DNA of 64,000 bases. Origin: Tetrapyrgos nigripes (taxonomy: Eukaryota; Basidiomycota; Agaricomycetes; Agaricales; Campanellaceae). The position numbers and the translations under genes are program-made. Positions within the stretch are counted from its first letter, which is position 1. Each line of letters begins with the position of its first letter. This document shows, one piece after another, positions 1 to 11,310 of the stretch. Location: the NCBI GenBank assembly GCA_013368315.1, contig JAACJM010000002.1, positions 1,116,001 through 1,180,000 on the forward strand, written 5' to 3'. Below the pieces are notes generated by a model, which made no database searches, was not told where the DNA came from, and saw only the letters and a list, made by a program, of their open reading frames with translations.

Positions 1-1270
1 CTTGGTCTTCCGCGTATCTCCAGGCTCAACATTCTGTTAACTCAGCATTGTACATCCTTGCACTGTATGTTTCTCTCACAAAAGATAAGTACGTGTACTT
101 CATTCCGCTAACTTTGACTTCCTCCGTACTTCCGCTGTCTGCGGCCAAGCTGCCATGATCATTTCGATGCACTGTTCAAGGCCTCTTCTCTTTCTCTCTT
201 CCGCTGTCAACTTCGCCAAATTCCGTGTTCTCACCCGAATTTCAGGTAGTTTCCAGTGTATCTACCCTGAAACAGCAGTTCAATGCACTACTATTCCTTC
301 AGTGGCAGGATGACTTTATGGAATCCCGAATATACCAACGGTTCACTATTCACCGTCTCCGATGCAAAGGGAGTCCGGTCACATTTCCTCCACCACTCCG
401 GATGGGCTTCCAAGGCGACTGACAAGCATAATCCAACTCCACACCGGCCACGTCCCACTCAATGCCCACCTGTGTCGTATCAGCTGTGCTGATAGAGTGA
501 CACCTCGTACTGTTCCAGCTGCGAGGCATCAGGTTATCTGGCCAAAGAGACTGTCCATCATACCGAAAGGAACGCTTAAACGGGCTCTTGGACGTGATGG
601 AGATGTGTCTATTCGGAAGTATGGATAACATGAAATTACTTCTACGCTTTGTGGGCAGCTCAGAGACTTTCCAAAAACATTTCGATGATGTTTCCCCAAT
701 TGAGAATGATGACAATGAGTAACTACACCCACAGATGGCGACATGCATATACGCAAGGCTAACAACAAAGACTGCACCGCTTTCTGACCTTGCTTCTCCA
801 CAGCTTGCAGCAAACTTGCCTGGGTAACCAGGATTTCGGTCTCGGGAACCTGAGCCGGGCAGAATGAACCCCTCTCACATAAGTCACTCACCGTGTATGG
901 AATGCCTCAAACCCTCGCTCGACGGGTGGCCAGCTAAATGGCTCAAAGAGTCTGAACTACAGGAGGATGTGCATTTTTCTGTCGGGCAAGCTGGACCCTG
1001 CTGGTTCCCGAGAGAAAAGAAGGATGAGCACGTGTGCATCATAGTAAAGCATAATAAAATGACCTAAAAAACTCATCCTATGCGGCAATACACTCTAAGA
1101 ATCCGCTCTTTAGAGTTCAAACTCACTTTTCACTTGGCAGAGCTTCTCCCGAATCTCGTTCATTAACGGGTTTCCATTCTCTACTAAGCATACCACATAT
1201 CCTGGACAGTGGTACACCTGCATTGCACCCTAGGGCTGGAAATATCCGGCTGCTACTAGCAAACGGCCAG
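1..1270. other. 5' flank, no confident gene
   Basis: No recognisable protein. Two weak coding hints are present. On the + strand around 308-492 a frame begins MTLWNPEYTNGSLFT and stays open to 492. On the - strand 891-650 a frame begins MSDLCERGSFCPAQ and could be spliced to a short hydrophobic exon. Neither has family support, so neither is called as a gene. Confidence 0.3.
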
Positions 1271-1280
1271 GTACCTAGTA

Positions 1281-1432
1281 GAATACCTCATAACAAATAC
1301 GGTAGTAATGAATAATTGGTCATAACGAATACGTCCCAAACAAAAATTTACAGCCAAAAAAATATATCATAAGGAATAACCATCATAATGAATAGCTTTG
1401 GGCTGTCTCCCAACACTCTTCGTTATGAGGTA
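1281..1432. repeat. Short inverted-repeat (MITE-like) relic
   Basis: The sequence AATACCTCATAACA near 1281 is mirrored by CGTTATGAGGTATT ending near 1432, giving about 14-bp inverted ends around a 150-bp AT-rich interior. The interior holds several CATAAnGAATA motifs. No clear target-site duplication is visible, so the mobile nature is inferred from symmetry only. 1433-1915 contains nothing else I can call. Confidence 0.4.
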
Positions 1433-1915
1433 TTTGACTGTATATGCCTTCATTCTTTACCATTCTCCTGGCTTCAAATGCATATAATTGCTACTCTAAT
1501 CCTCCGCACTCAGAGGCTGTCCTTGCTTGAAGCACCGTGACGAGAATAGAAAAGAAGTAGTATTCTTCCCCAGAGATCAAGTCTAGATCTACATCACTGC
1601 GCCGGGATGACGTGTACCCTATTTTAATTTCTGTCCTGTCTGTACCCACTGATCCTCACGCTGAAGGCGGAGAGATTAGTACAAGTCACAAAGCCGGCTC
1701 ATTGTATGATTTCCTCCCCATTTCTGACACAGGCTGACAGTGGTACGGATACTGTGGAGCTTGGCACTGGCAGCGCTCCGCGAGTATCGGGCAGCGGGAA
1801 GTTAACTTCAACTAAGTACTATCTCCTTCGAATTCTTTGGCAATTCCGCTTGGTTAGGTAAGGTATCTCTTGAGAAACAGCTTCGCCGTTTTGCTGATAC
1901 ACTGGGGTAATGCGG

Positions 1916-1924
1916 TATAAAAAG
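1916..1924 (+). promoter_or_regulatory. TATA box of the DyP peroxidase gene
   Basis: TATAAAAAG lies about 60 nt upstream of the ATG at 1984, a usual spacing for a fungal core promoter with a short leader. A pyrimidine-rich tract and a TAACATCAAGA start context follow. Confidence 0.5.
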
Positions 1925-1983
1925 TCTGTCTCATTGGCTTTTTCCTGTATCTAACTCATCTTTCGTCCATACTAACATCAAGA

Positions 1984-3886
1984 ATGACCACCCCAGCTAC
2001 TACCCCCGATCCACACAATATTCAAGGTGATATCATGTACGTATAATTTCCTGAATCCATCTAATCGAATATCCACACCTTCCCCGACGCTGACATTGCA
2101 CTCCATACAGCGTGGGCATTCCCAAGAAGACCCAAACCTACTTCTTCTTCCAAATCGACGGAGACCCTTCCCTCTTCCGCAAAGCCCTCGTCGACATAGT
2201 CCCTCTCATCAAGACGGCTGCTCAAGTTCAGAAAGACCGTGAAGCGCTCAGGGAACACAAACGTCGACACGGACACGGAGGTGATGGTCCGGGGCCGTTA
2301 CTCAAGATGACTGGGACTCAGATTGCTTTTTCTAATGCGGGGCTCGTGAAGGTGAGAAGGCTCCATTTTCAAAGATATATATCTTGATGAACTGGTCTTA
2401 ACCATCCAATATATAGATGGGCATCTCCGGAGTAGCCACCCCAAGTTCCTCGGACCCAAAATCCGACCCTTTCGTCAAAGGTCAATTCCGTGATGCGCAG
2501 AACATCGGTGACGCTGGTACTGGTGATGCAGACAACTTCAAACCCGCTTGGGACCCAGCTTTCGGCAATGCGAATATTGATGGGGTAATCTTCGTCGGTG
2601 GGGATAGTCATCATTCGGTTAACGAGAAGATGGAGGAGATTAAGAGGATCCTTGGGCCGAGTGTAAAAGAGGTGATTAGTATTATAGGGGATACGAGGCC
2701 TAAGAATGAGAGTGGGCATGAACAGTGAGTATTTATTTTTGCTTGTGATGACTACCTATGGTGTCGACGTCGTTGGAGTGGGTTCTGATAATCTTGTTTC
2801 AATAGCTTTGGATTCCTCGATGGAATTTCCAACCCAACTATCGAGGGGCTCGATAAAAACCCTCTTCCTGGTCCAAAACCCATTGCTGCGAAGCATTTGA
2901 TTACTGGACAGACCAGCGATGCTAACACCCCGCCTGTCATCATCGATGGGAGTTTCCTCGCTTTCCGTTATCTTTTCCAGCTCGTTCCCGAGTTCAACGA
3001 GTTTTTGAAGAGCAATCCTATCAAAGGGAAGAATCTTTCGGATGAAGAGGGAAGTGAGCTCCTCGGTGCGAGGATGGTTGGAAGGTGGAAGAGTGGTGAG
3101 TAATGCTTCGCTATTCTTTTGTCGAGCTTTTCTGAATCCGTCTTCGTATGAGTGCAGGTGCTCCTATTGACCTTACGCCCAACAAGGACGACCCGAATCT
3201 TGGTAACGATTCTCAGAGGTGAGCTAAGTCGTTTTTTGGATGATCGTCTTCTGATTTAGGAACCACAGGAACAATAATTTCTTCTACACAAACGAACTCA
3301 CCGTCACCATGGGAGACCAAACACACTGCCCTTTCAGCGCACACACTCGGAAGACCAACCCCCGTGCTGATTTCACTGAACATGGCAGAGGCGGTGACAT
3401 CCTTGATAGCCATCGTATCGCGAGACGTGGTATCCAGTTTGGTCCAGAGGTGACGCAGGAAGAAGCCAATAACAAACGGACTATCCACGGACGTGGATTG
3501 CTTTTCGTATGCTATCAGAGTGATATTCTGAATGGGTTCCAGTTTGTGCAGAAATGTAAGTACTTATTTATAACAGATTGCCGTCCTTGATGCCCACTAC
3601 GCACGTACTGACTACCTGGAATGATTCTAAATTAGCCTGGGCCAATAATCCCGACTTTTTGGATCTCGCCTTGGACAACAAGGGTAACAAGCTTTCGCCT
3701 GGTTTGGACAGTATTATTGGGCAGAACGCGGAAAGTGGTAGAGATGTTGTGGGTACTGATCCTGCTGACCCTGACGGGAAGATTACTATTCCTCGATTCA
3801 TCGTCCCGAGGGGAGGAGAGTACTTTTTCTCTCCTTCTATCACTGCGTTGAGGGATATCATTGCTTTGGGTGTTAACATTGGTTGA
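1984..3886 (+). CDS. DyP-type heme peroxidase, 7 exons
   Basis: Dye-decolorizing peroxidase: a heme enzyme that oxidises dyes, phenolics and other bulky substrates with hydrogen peroxide. Exons 1984-2036, 2111-2351, 2417-2724, 2806-3095, 3158-3218, 3269-3555 and 3636-3886 join in frame into 496 residues, all with GT-AG introns. The N terminus (HNIQGDIIVGIPKKTQTYFF) is the usual start of fungal family members, and no signal peptide is seen. Diagnostic motifs are FGFLDGISNP, whose Asp is the catalytic acid of the GxxDG motif; CPFSAHTRKTNPR, containing the proximal heme His; and HRIARRGIQFG, containing the distal Arg. Length and motif order are normal and nothing is broken. A TATA box lies 60 nt upstream. 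The exon 6 acceptor is taken as CACAG at 3268 because the nearer TTTAG would break the frame. Cytosolic location, or export by an unconventional route, is an inference from the missing signal peptide. Confidence 0.95.
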
Positions 3887-4167
3887 AGGGAGGTAATCTC
3901 TAGGCTTAATGATACTGCTCATGTATGTCGACGTTGTATGTCTTAGCAGAGAATAGGAATATGTATTATGTAGGAACGCGACCGGATATCAACCTGATAT
4001 GCGGTGTCCGATAAACCATTTTGGGAAGTGATGAACATAGATAAGATAACTTTCTTTCGCAAAACGAGGCTTTTATTTGAGCCCCACTATGACTCGACAC
4101 CTGGTTCTCTTTCTTCCCCCAACTACAGTATCCCTTGACTCGAATTTTCTCCTCCTTTCCGCCCCCA

Positions 4168-5889
4168 ATGGCTATTCAAAACGGACATGCCGTCAATGGA
4201 ACCACAAATGGCGCTCAGCTCGCCCCAAAACTACAAGAGCTCGACGTACGTATCCGCCAGCTCCTCATCTCTCTCATCAGGCCAATCACCTCACTCACCA
4301 CCTCGTTTTTCATAGCCTTCTAAGCTCAAAATTACCCTGAGTGAACACCTCCAACCTCTCCCCGAACTCTCTACTCTCCAATTCGGCGAAAAACACAGCG
4401 ACCACATCCTCGTCGCGTCTTTCGACCCTAAGACTGGCTGGAGTGATCCTGAGATTAGGCCTTATGGAAAGATAGAGTTGGACCCTATGAGCAGCGCGTT
4501 GCAGTATGGTACGAACTGTTTTGAGGGAATGAAGGTGCGTCTCCTCGTCCCCACCTCTCTCGCTTACTCGTCTCTACTTGTTACTGACCATCGATCAATC
4601 TCTCTTTCCTCCCATTCCATCCATTTTCTACATCAAACAGGCCTATCTATCTCCCACCGGCACCCCCCTTCTCTTCCGCCCCCAAAGGAACATGGCCCGC
4701 CTCGCCTCATCCGTCCACCGTCTCGCCCTCCCTCCCTTTTCACCCTTTGCCCTCCTAACTCTCATCAAAAAGCTCGTCGTCATCGAAAAACGCTGGATTC
4801 CTTCCGAATCCGGGTACTCCTTATACGTCCGTCCCACCGTCATCGGTACACGGAACCATCTAGGCGTCAAAGAGAGTGATAGTGCATTGATATACGTCAT
4901 GTGCTCGCCTACAGGTCCTTATTTCCCTCTTGCTCGGGGATTAGGTGTGCCAGAGGGGTATATTAAACCTGTCAACCTGTTGGCAGTGTCGAGTCACGTA
5001 CGAGCTTGGCCGGGAGGGACGGGAGGACACAAGCTGGCGGTGAACTATTCTCCGGGATTTTTACCGATGACGCATGCGATGAAGCAAGGGTGGGATCAGA
5101 TTTTGTGGTTGAGAGGGGATACGGTGATGGAGGTGGGGGCTATGAACTTTTTCATTTGTGTGACGAGGGACGATGGGGGTGAGTGGCATTATCTATTCGT
5201 TTCCTTCTCCGTTTTCTTTCCTGCATCTCGCTAACGCATCTCTTTTCTCGTGTCTTCGTCTGATATGCGCAGATATCGATCTCATCACTCCACCCCTCGA
5301 TGGAACCATTCTCCCCGGCGTTACTCGTGCGTCTATCATGGAGATAGCAAGAGCTCATAGCGCATCTCTTTCTACCTCTTCCACATCCGGCGCTACGCTC
5401 AACGGCGTCGCCTCTCGTCTACACGTATCAGAAACCGAACTAAGCCTCAGCACCCTCATCCAGTGGTCTCGTCAGGGCAAACTCATCGAGGCGTTTGGAG
5501 TAGGAACCGCAGCTATACTCGCTCCAGTGGGTATTATTGGGTTTGAAGGGGCTGAATCGGAGTTGCCTTCTACCTCAGCTGAACCCACTTTGACGGAAGA
5601 GACCACGAGTACTGCTACCAATACCACCAATGGCACCCACGCCAGCGGTGGAATCGACCCACCCTCCTCTCTCATAGACTCGAAAGATAAATCCATATCA
5701 GGGGTTTCTGGGAAAGAATTGATCAGGGAAGGAGGGAAGATTACCCTTCCAGTACACGAGAAGGGAATCGGTCCGATTTCGGACGCGTTGAGAGGGAGGG
5801 TGTTGGATATTCAGGAAGGGAGGATTTCTTTTGCTGGATTTAGTGGGGATGGGAAAGGGGAAGGGGAGTGGAGTGTTACGTGTGTTTGA
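4168..5889 (+). CDS. Branched-chain amino acid aminotransferase, 4 exons
   Basis: PLP-dependent fold-type IV aminotransferase that interconverts Leu, Ile and Val with their 2-oxo acids. Exons 4168-4245, 4316-4534, 4641-5178 and 5273-5889 join into 483 residues. Family landmarks: LQYGTNCFEGMKAYLSPTG, LFRPQRNMARL, VIEKRW, SLYVRPTVIGT, GPYFP and WPGGTGGHKLAVNYSP, whose Lys is the expected Schiff-base lysine. MEVGAMNFFICV and TPPLDGTILPGVTRASIMEIA follow. An insertion rich in Ser, Thr, Glu and Asn (about residues 375-430) sits between GFEGAESEL and GGKITLPVHEKGIGPI, making the protein longer than usual; the conserved C-terminal segment resumes normally after it. No clear mitochondrial presequence is seen, so the cytosolic isoform is more likely. 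The gene starts 282 nt after the peroxidase stop, on the same strand. Confidence 0.95.
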
Positions 5890-6937
5890 GGTGCGAGGCA
5901 GGGAGTCGCGGATGGAAGGGAAGAAAAGGTATGTACTCGGTAGAAGACGAGAAGAAAAGAAAAGGAGGCTTCGATTCAGGCCGCCTTCGAGATAAATATG
6001 CATGTATCGCCTCCAGCTAAGTACTACTATACAGTGTGTAGTATACGTATCGCAAAATTGCAAGATATACAACCGAAGAACATCGTCAATAAAGGCCGCT
6101 AGTTACTAGTAAGGATAACGAGCTGTCTGTATGCGAGTGCTACGAGGCCCTTTAGGGACTCGTTCTTATAATCTGAGGCTTTTGTGTGCAATGGCTACGC
6201 AATTTGGATATACGCTTTTCTCGGGATTTTCTTACTAATTTCCGACTCGGAATTTGATAGGAGTCAGTACCGAACAGTTGACAGCGCTCGTTTAGCGCTC
6301 GCCACTCATTCCTTTGGGCCTCGTCATTGCCACATCTCCTTCATCTGTATGTTGTCTAATTGCTGCTCCTTCGAACGCGAGTCAACGAATAAGAGAAAAA
6401 GATATAATATAGGCGTATCGCGGCGACCCAGAAAAAGTGAGAGGGATATGGATACCAATAGGGATGAGGGTGGTGCCAGTGAGATTGTAAGTACTTAGGG
6501 GAGAGCATGTCTTTCTATTTCTAGATCGCATCATGTATGCTAGGCTAGAGGAGTCTCAAGACATGCAATATTTTCATATACGACTCTTTGGAACCCTGAA
6601 ACAAACTAGAAACTCTAATACTCTAAAGTACAGGCTGACGATACAACCAAGTGGTATACAATATACATACGTTTCCATGGACAACGAGTCTACGGTCCGT
6701 CTGAGTCACGGAGAGGACGATCGTGCGAGACAGCTGTCAAGGAAGTTAAGACAAGGATACAGGGACGTTATTAGCTACATACTTCTTGATCGCCGAAAAG
6801 CTTTTATAAAAGGACGCACTAGTTGAGATGGACAAATTCCTTCCCCATTTCCGTTCTACCGAGGGCTCCCTTCCCTCTTCCCTCAAAGCCAAAGCGATCT
6901 CGCCGCAAAATCCTGAGGAAAACATTATCGTATCATT
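5890..6937. other. Intergenic, no gene called
   Basis: Contains the 3' flank of the aminotransferase and a short relic ACGAGGCCCTTTA at about 6143. That relic matches the end of the 40032-40998 inverted-repeat element. ORFs at 6184-6498 and 6533-6826 have no recognisable domain and no coding-like context. Confidence 0.4.
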
Positions 6938-8940
6938 ATGGATCAGGGTAGCAATCCCGGCGTTGATATCGTCGGTATTGAAGGGCAGATGTGAGTAGCT
7001 CTATTCTATTTTTTCTATCTCCTTGCCCTTCCCTTTCCAGTTTCGTTGCACAGTGGGGCACGTTTCTGATGCGGACTGATGCTAATACTCTGCCGATCCG
7101 CAGAATGGTTCATAGATATATGTACCTCCTAGGTATCAGTACGTCGTCTCTGCAAACTTTTCGACGTGGATGCTTTTGTAACCCACAGACGCAATATTTA
7201 TAGCGATTCTTTTTTGGGATTATATTATCACTTTCGGTGAGTACTCTGTTGTTGACCATGTGTTTTCACATCTGAATGATATTGTTTCAGGCGATGAAGT
7301 CAAGTACATCTGGACACGGCCTAAAATCCTATCCTCTTATTGCTTCCTAATCATCCGATATTTGGGGTTGGTCGGAACGGTTCCTGTGATCCTGGTGAAG
7401 TTTTCGAAGATGAGTACTAGTGTGAGTGCATAACCCTTTATTCATGCATCACGAGCTTGTTCTTTAATTATACGTCGAAGCCATGTCTCTGGCTCTGAAC
7501 ACCAATCTTTCTGCTTTTTACTTTCTAGGCGTCAGTAAATTCCAATCGAGATAAATCCTAGATCTGCCTTTTGATTCTAAACTGGCTTATTTGTATCTAG
7601 GTGCATGCAATACTATTCCTACTGGATGGTTTGGGTCGCTGTGACACTTGTGATTGTAGACAGTAGGTATACTTCAAAGTTCTAACCTTCGAATCCTCCT
7701 ATGGCACGATTTACCTGATTTACGCTCACCCTGGCGCTGATAGTCACCCTCGTCTTGCGTGTATACGCACTTTACGAACGGAGTCGTCTAATGTTGGTTA
7801 TTATGATTATCACAATTTTGTCAATTATGGGGATTGCTACGGTGAGTGTTACTTTATTCAAATAGGTCAATTTGTTGACCTCTATCCCTTTATGCTATCC
7901 ATCGCCGTACGTATACATACGTACATCTACATCTACAGTGGAAAGGCTTAGACCAAGGTAGTACGCGGATGGAGTCGCATCCTGAAGGGTGCGTGGTCAC
8001 TATACCTCTCGATACGTGAGTGGCTTTGTTTCAGCTCGACAAAGATAGCTTCATGTTGAACGCTCATCCTCATCTTCGTCTTCGACCTTGGTCTTCTCAG
8101 TGTTTTCCGTGTGTCTTACCTGTACCTACTTCAAACTCGTGTTCAATCTGATTGGTCGTCTTGTTCCTTCTACCACAGACCGAGTATTCCCATGGATACT
8201 AATTCTAGCCTTTGACTCCCTCATTTTTTTATTAACACTATGGAAGTCCTGGTCAATGAGACATTATCATGGCTTCACTGCGCAAGTGCCGGATCCGCTG
8301 ATTGCGTTGTTATTTAGAGACGGTGAGTGAGTTGTCTGCTTATAGTCTAATCCTTGATGGATGTATCTATCCTTTCAACAGGTGCCATGTACTATGCGTA
8401 AGTGTCATCGCTGTATAGATTTTTCTGTACTTCATTTGCTGAGATGTCGAAATATACCAGGTTCAAGCTGCTTGCTACGCTTGTGAATATAATCACATAC
8501 TACGTAAGTTAGCCTTCCTCGTGCGCATGCGTGTCTACTTACTTACCTCTGTGGCTTAGGCTTCCGGGGTAGGTACCCACATTATTCACCTTGTTTTTCA
8601 ACTCATTCGGCTTTTTTCTTCTTATCTCATTCCTTCACCTCATACGCCTCAGGCCTACAACACCGAACCCCTATCGACATTCACATTTAACTTCTCCATA
8701 ATAATGGTATCACATATGCTGCTCAACCTTCATAAATCAGTAGATGAAGGAATTCTCTCCTCGCAAAGGCTGATTGATATTGATTTTGTTCCTACTATTC
8801 CATGGTTAGAAAGTTGTGATCTAGAGCTTGAAATGGTCTCGAGTCTGAGGAGAAGGAACGGTCCGATTGGTGGGAGTATAATATTGGATACTATAGTGGA
8901 TTTGGATGATGAGATAGCAGAAATAGAAAGGGACAATTGA
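6938..8940 (+). CDS. DUF6533 multi-pass membrane protein, multi-exon
   Basis: Integral membrane protein of the DUF6533 family, which is abundant in Agaricomycetes and of unknown function. The first exon starts MDQGSNPGVDIVGIEG. The following exons give AIFIAILFWDYIITFGDEV and YIWTRPKILSSYCFLIIRY, the characteristic start of the domain. Then come helices around QYYSYWMVWVAVTLVIVD, LVLRVYALYERSRLMLVIM, VFPWILILAFDSLIFLLTL and FKLLATLVNIITYY, and the terminal MVSHMLLNLHKS motif. About six to seven helices are expected. Introns are very short and numerous. Two joins are unresolved. Between 7421 and 7600 the clean donor gives phase 0 but the next exon needs phase 2. Exon borders between 8018 and 8181 are also uncertain. 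A small exon or a frameshift could explain either. C-terminal tail is acidic. Confidence 0.75.
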
Positions 8941-9590
8941 TTATGAATGTCATGATTCGTCCTTTGGAATGCAGTTTTGACGGTATGCGTTAACCTTTCA
9001 AGTTTCCTTTCCTACAATTCCTGGCTACTACGACTTCATTACATCTGTAATTTTTCCTTCAAGCACAATTATACCTACACTCAACTGAACTACCTGCTAC
9101 CTACATACCCCTCAATCACCCAGGCCAAACCAAACCTGGACACCCAGAAACAAAGTGGCAATTTTTCTCTCAATCAATTCGTGAAACTTGAAGTATACTT
9201 AAAGTTCCTCAACGGCTACTACGTGTTGAGCTTGATTCCCCAAATGTTGACTCAATCAATAGTTTCTTCCATGTTCTACTACTGTAAGCAGGAGGCCTTA
9301 TTCTCGCCACGCAAACCGATGGCCCACAGTCCATTGATATCAGAAACGAGCGGATTACAAGGTTCCAGTTGTACTGCGAGCTTCTTCAGGGAAACAAACG
9401 TGTATGAAAACAAAACATTCCTGCCATAAGTATATTAAAACTCATGAAGGAAACAAATGAATATGCCCTGTTGAGACGATTGGTCTAGGTACTCTGAACG
9501 TGGATAGGGGCTTTGACGGGGCGCGTACGCGTGTTGCCAGGGAAATCTATTCTCAACTGCAACTAAGCTACTGTTCTTTCAAAGAATGTA
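8941..9590. other. Intergenic with a short dispersed-repeat relic
   Basis: Around 9305-9330 the sequence CGCCACGCAnnCCGATGGCCCACA reappears at about 14516-14540 next to the protease-like fragment, so both are relics of one dispersed repeat. Otherwise nothing is supported here. Confidence 0.35.
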
Positions 9591-10959
9591 TCACGAATAT
9601 TCAGAGCAGTCAGGAGCCCAGGAAGATGGAAGAGAGTGTCGCCGACCCTTGTTTATACCCTGGCTGTCAAGGTCCCACATCCACTTTCCATTGACCTGAA
9701 CCTGCATAGACAACTCTTTATAATCACATCGTCTGGCTGCTCGCCTCACATCATAACACTCCGCCAAATGACAAATTGAATCCCGGTCCCAATTTGGATG
9801 AGACAGACTGATTATGCCCTCTGATTCTGACCCAGAGTTAGATTCAGAGTCAGAGGCAGCGAGAATAAGAGTCTTTCTGGCTTCATCAGCCTCTTGAACG
9901 TCTAATCTCCATCCCAGAGTGTTCATATATGCCATGGCAGCCTTGGCCACCTCGCGATCTGCACAATCGGTTGTGTGAAACTCGAGTGAGGCACTGGTTA
10001 TCGGGGTAATTCCGTCATGCATCGAGTCTGAATCTGATGACTCGCCGGAGTCTGAATTACTGGGTATATCTGGAAAAAAGTAAGTGAGAATTGAAACATA
10101 CTTCATTCTAATTACCAAGCCTCACCTTCGACTTCGAAGCGACTTTTATTCCAAATAAATTCAAATGTTGGCATTCCATGTTCCAAGCTGTACGTTTTTG
10201 TAGATGGATCATGCCCACAGTTTCGCTGATAGTCAAATACAGCCCAGGACAATGGAGGCTGAAAGGCACAGTGCCTTATAACAGTCTCTATTTCAAATTC
10301 CGGTAGTCCAAGAAGTTTACCAGTCTTTAGAGAAATTTGGGTGGAGCCAGAGCTATCAAAAGACCAGTAGGGAGGTTGTAGAGTGGTAGGAAATAATAGA
10401 CGCTGGCCCTCTTGTATTTGTTTGAAGGGAGGGAGGAAGAGAAATATCTTCTGTTGTGGCAAGAAAAATGTGTCTTTGTGGTTATCGAATGTATCTGATT
10501 CCCAAGAGAATCTGTAGCAGATTCGGTCCGTAAAATCTGTCAATTGTAAATCTGGATGTCCTTTTAAACGAACAAGTCGGGACAGAATACTTACGAAAAT
10601 CATCATAACGAGATGTGTCCACTCCCAGCTCATCGAAAGTCCATGTGGCTTGGGCCAGCCAGGCAGACTTCATCTTGTCACTCAGGTCAAGGTACAGAGA
10701 ATAAGAGTCATCCGGAATGTCTCTAGCATTCATGAACGAAATTCTGCTATGATGTCAGGAGCAATTCGTACTGCATGTGAGGAAATAGCACTTGCCGCGT
10801 CCAGCCATTGTCTTGAATAATTCCCTTGTCTTCAGATATTAATGGTTGCCAAGTGGTGTAACGAACAGACTCTCCGGTACCGAAGGATGGTATAAACCCC
10901 ACTGGTTCATAGTAATTGCTTTCGCCCCTGTCCCGTTGTTGCCTGCCCCACTGAATCAA
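9591..10959 (-). CDS. Uncharacterised protein with Ser/Asp-rich segment and a GC-AG intron
   Basis: No known family recognised. Four exons join in frame: 10959-10796, 10746-10595, 10536-10126 and 10069-9591. The first intron (10747-10795) starts GCAAGT instead of GTAAGT; the joined product reads GWTRRISFMNARDIPDDSYS, and no nearby GT donor keeps the frame. The other introns are normal GT-AG. The middle exon reads TDRICYRFSWESDTFDNHKD and is rich in aromatic residues. The last exon begins with an acidic Ser/Asp run (SNSDSGESSDSDS), has a second one (SDSESNSGSESEG), and ends in a basic stretch followed by a short tail. No signal peptide or membrane helix is seen. The 5' end is uncertain: ATG 10959 is the first available in frame and an upstream exon is possible. 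Intracellular location is inferred. Confidence 0.65.
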
Positions 10960-11310
10960 TCACTGGTTCCATGGAGAGCACACTCTAGTCATACTTAGGC
11001 AGCTTTTCCGGTAGCGGTGTAATATCTATCTATCTATCTTGGGCAAAGGGTAGCCACACGCAATGACACGTCATTGCAAAGTGCTCAATGGCAAAAGCAT
11101 TGTGAAGAACGAATAACTCCTCTCCTGTCACCATGATACAGTACTACGTTCGTGTCAAATAATGATTCCTGATAAATATTAAGTAGTAGATACACCTATA
11201 ACAAGATAGTGGGTTAATACCTTTCCATTCTCTTCACACAGCACTTCCTACCTCCCCTTCTCAACCATCAATCCTCCTCTTCCCAACGTTCCACAATCGC
11301 ATAAGCTCAG

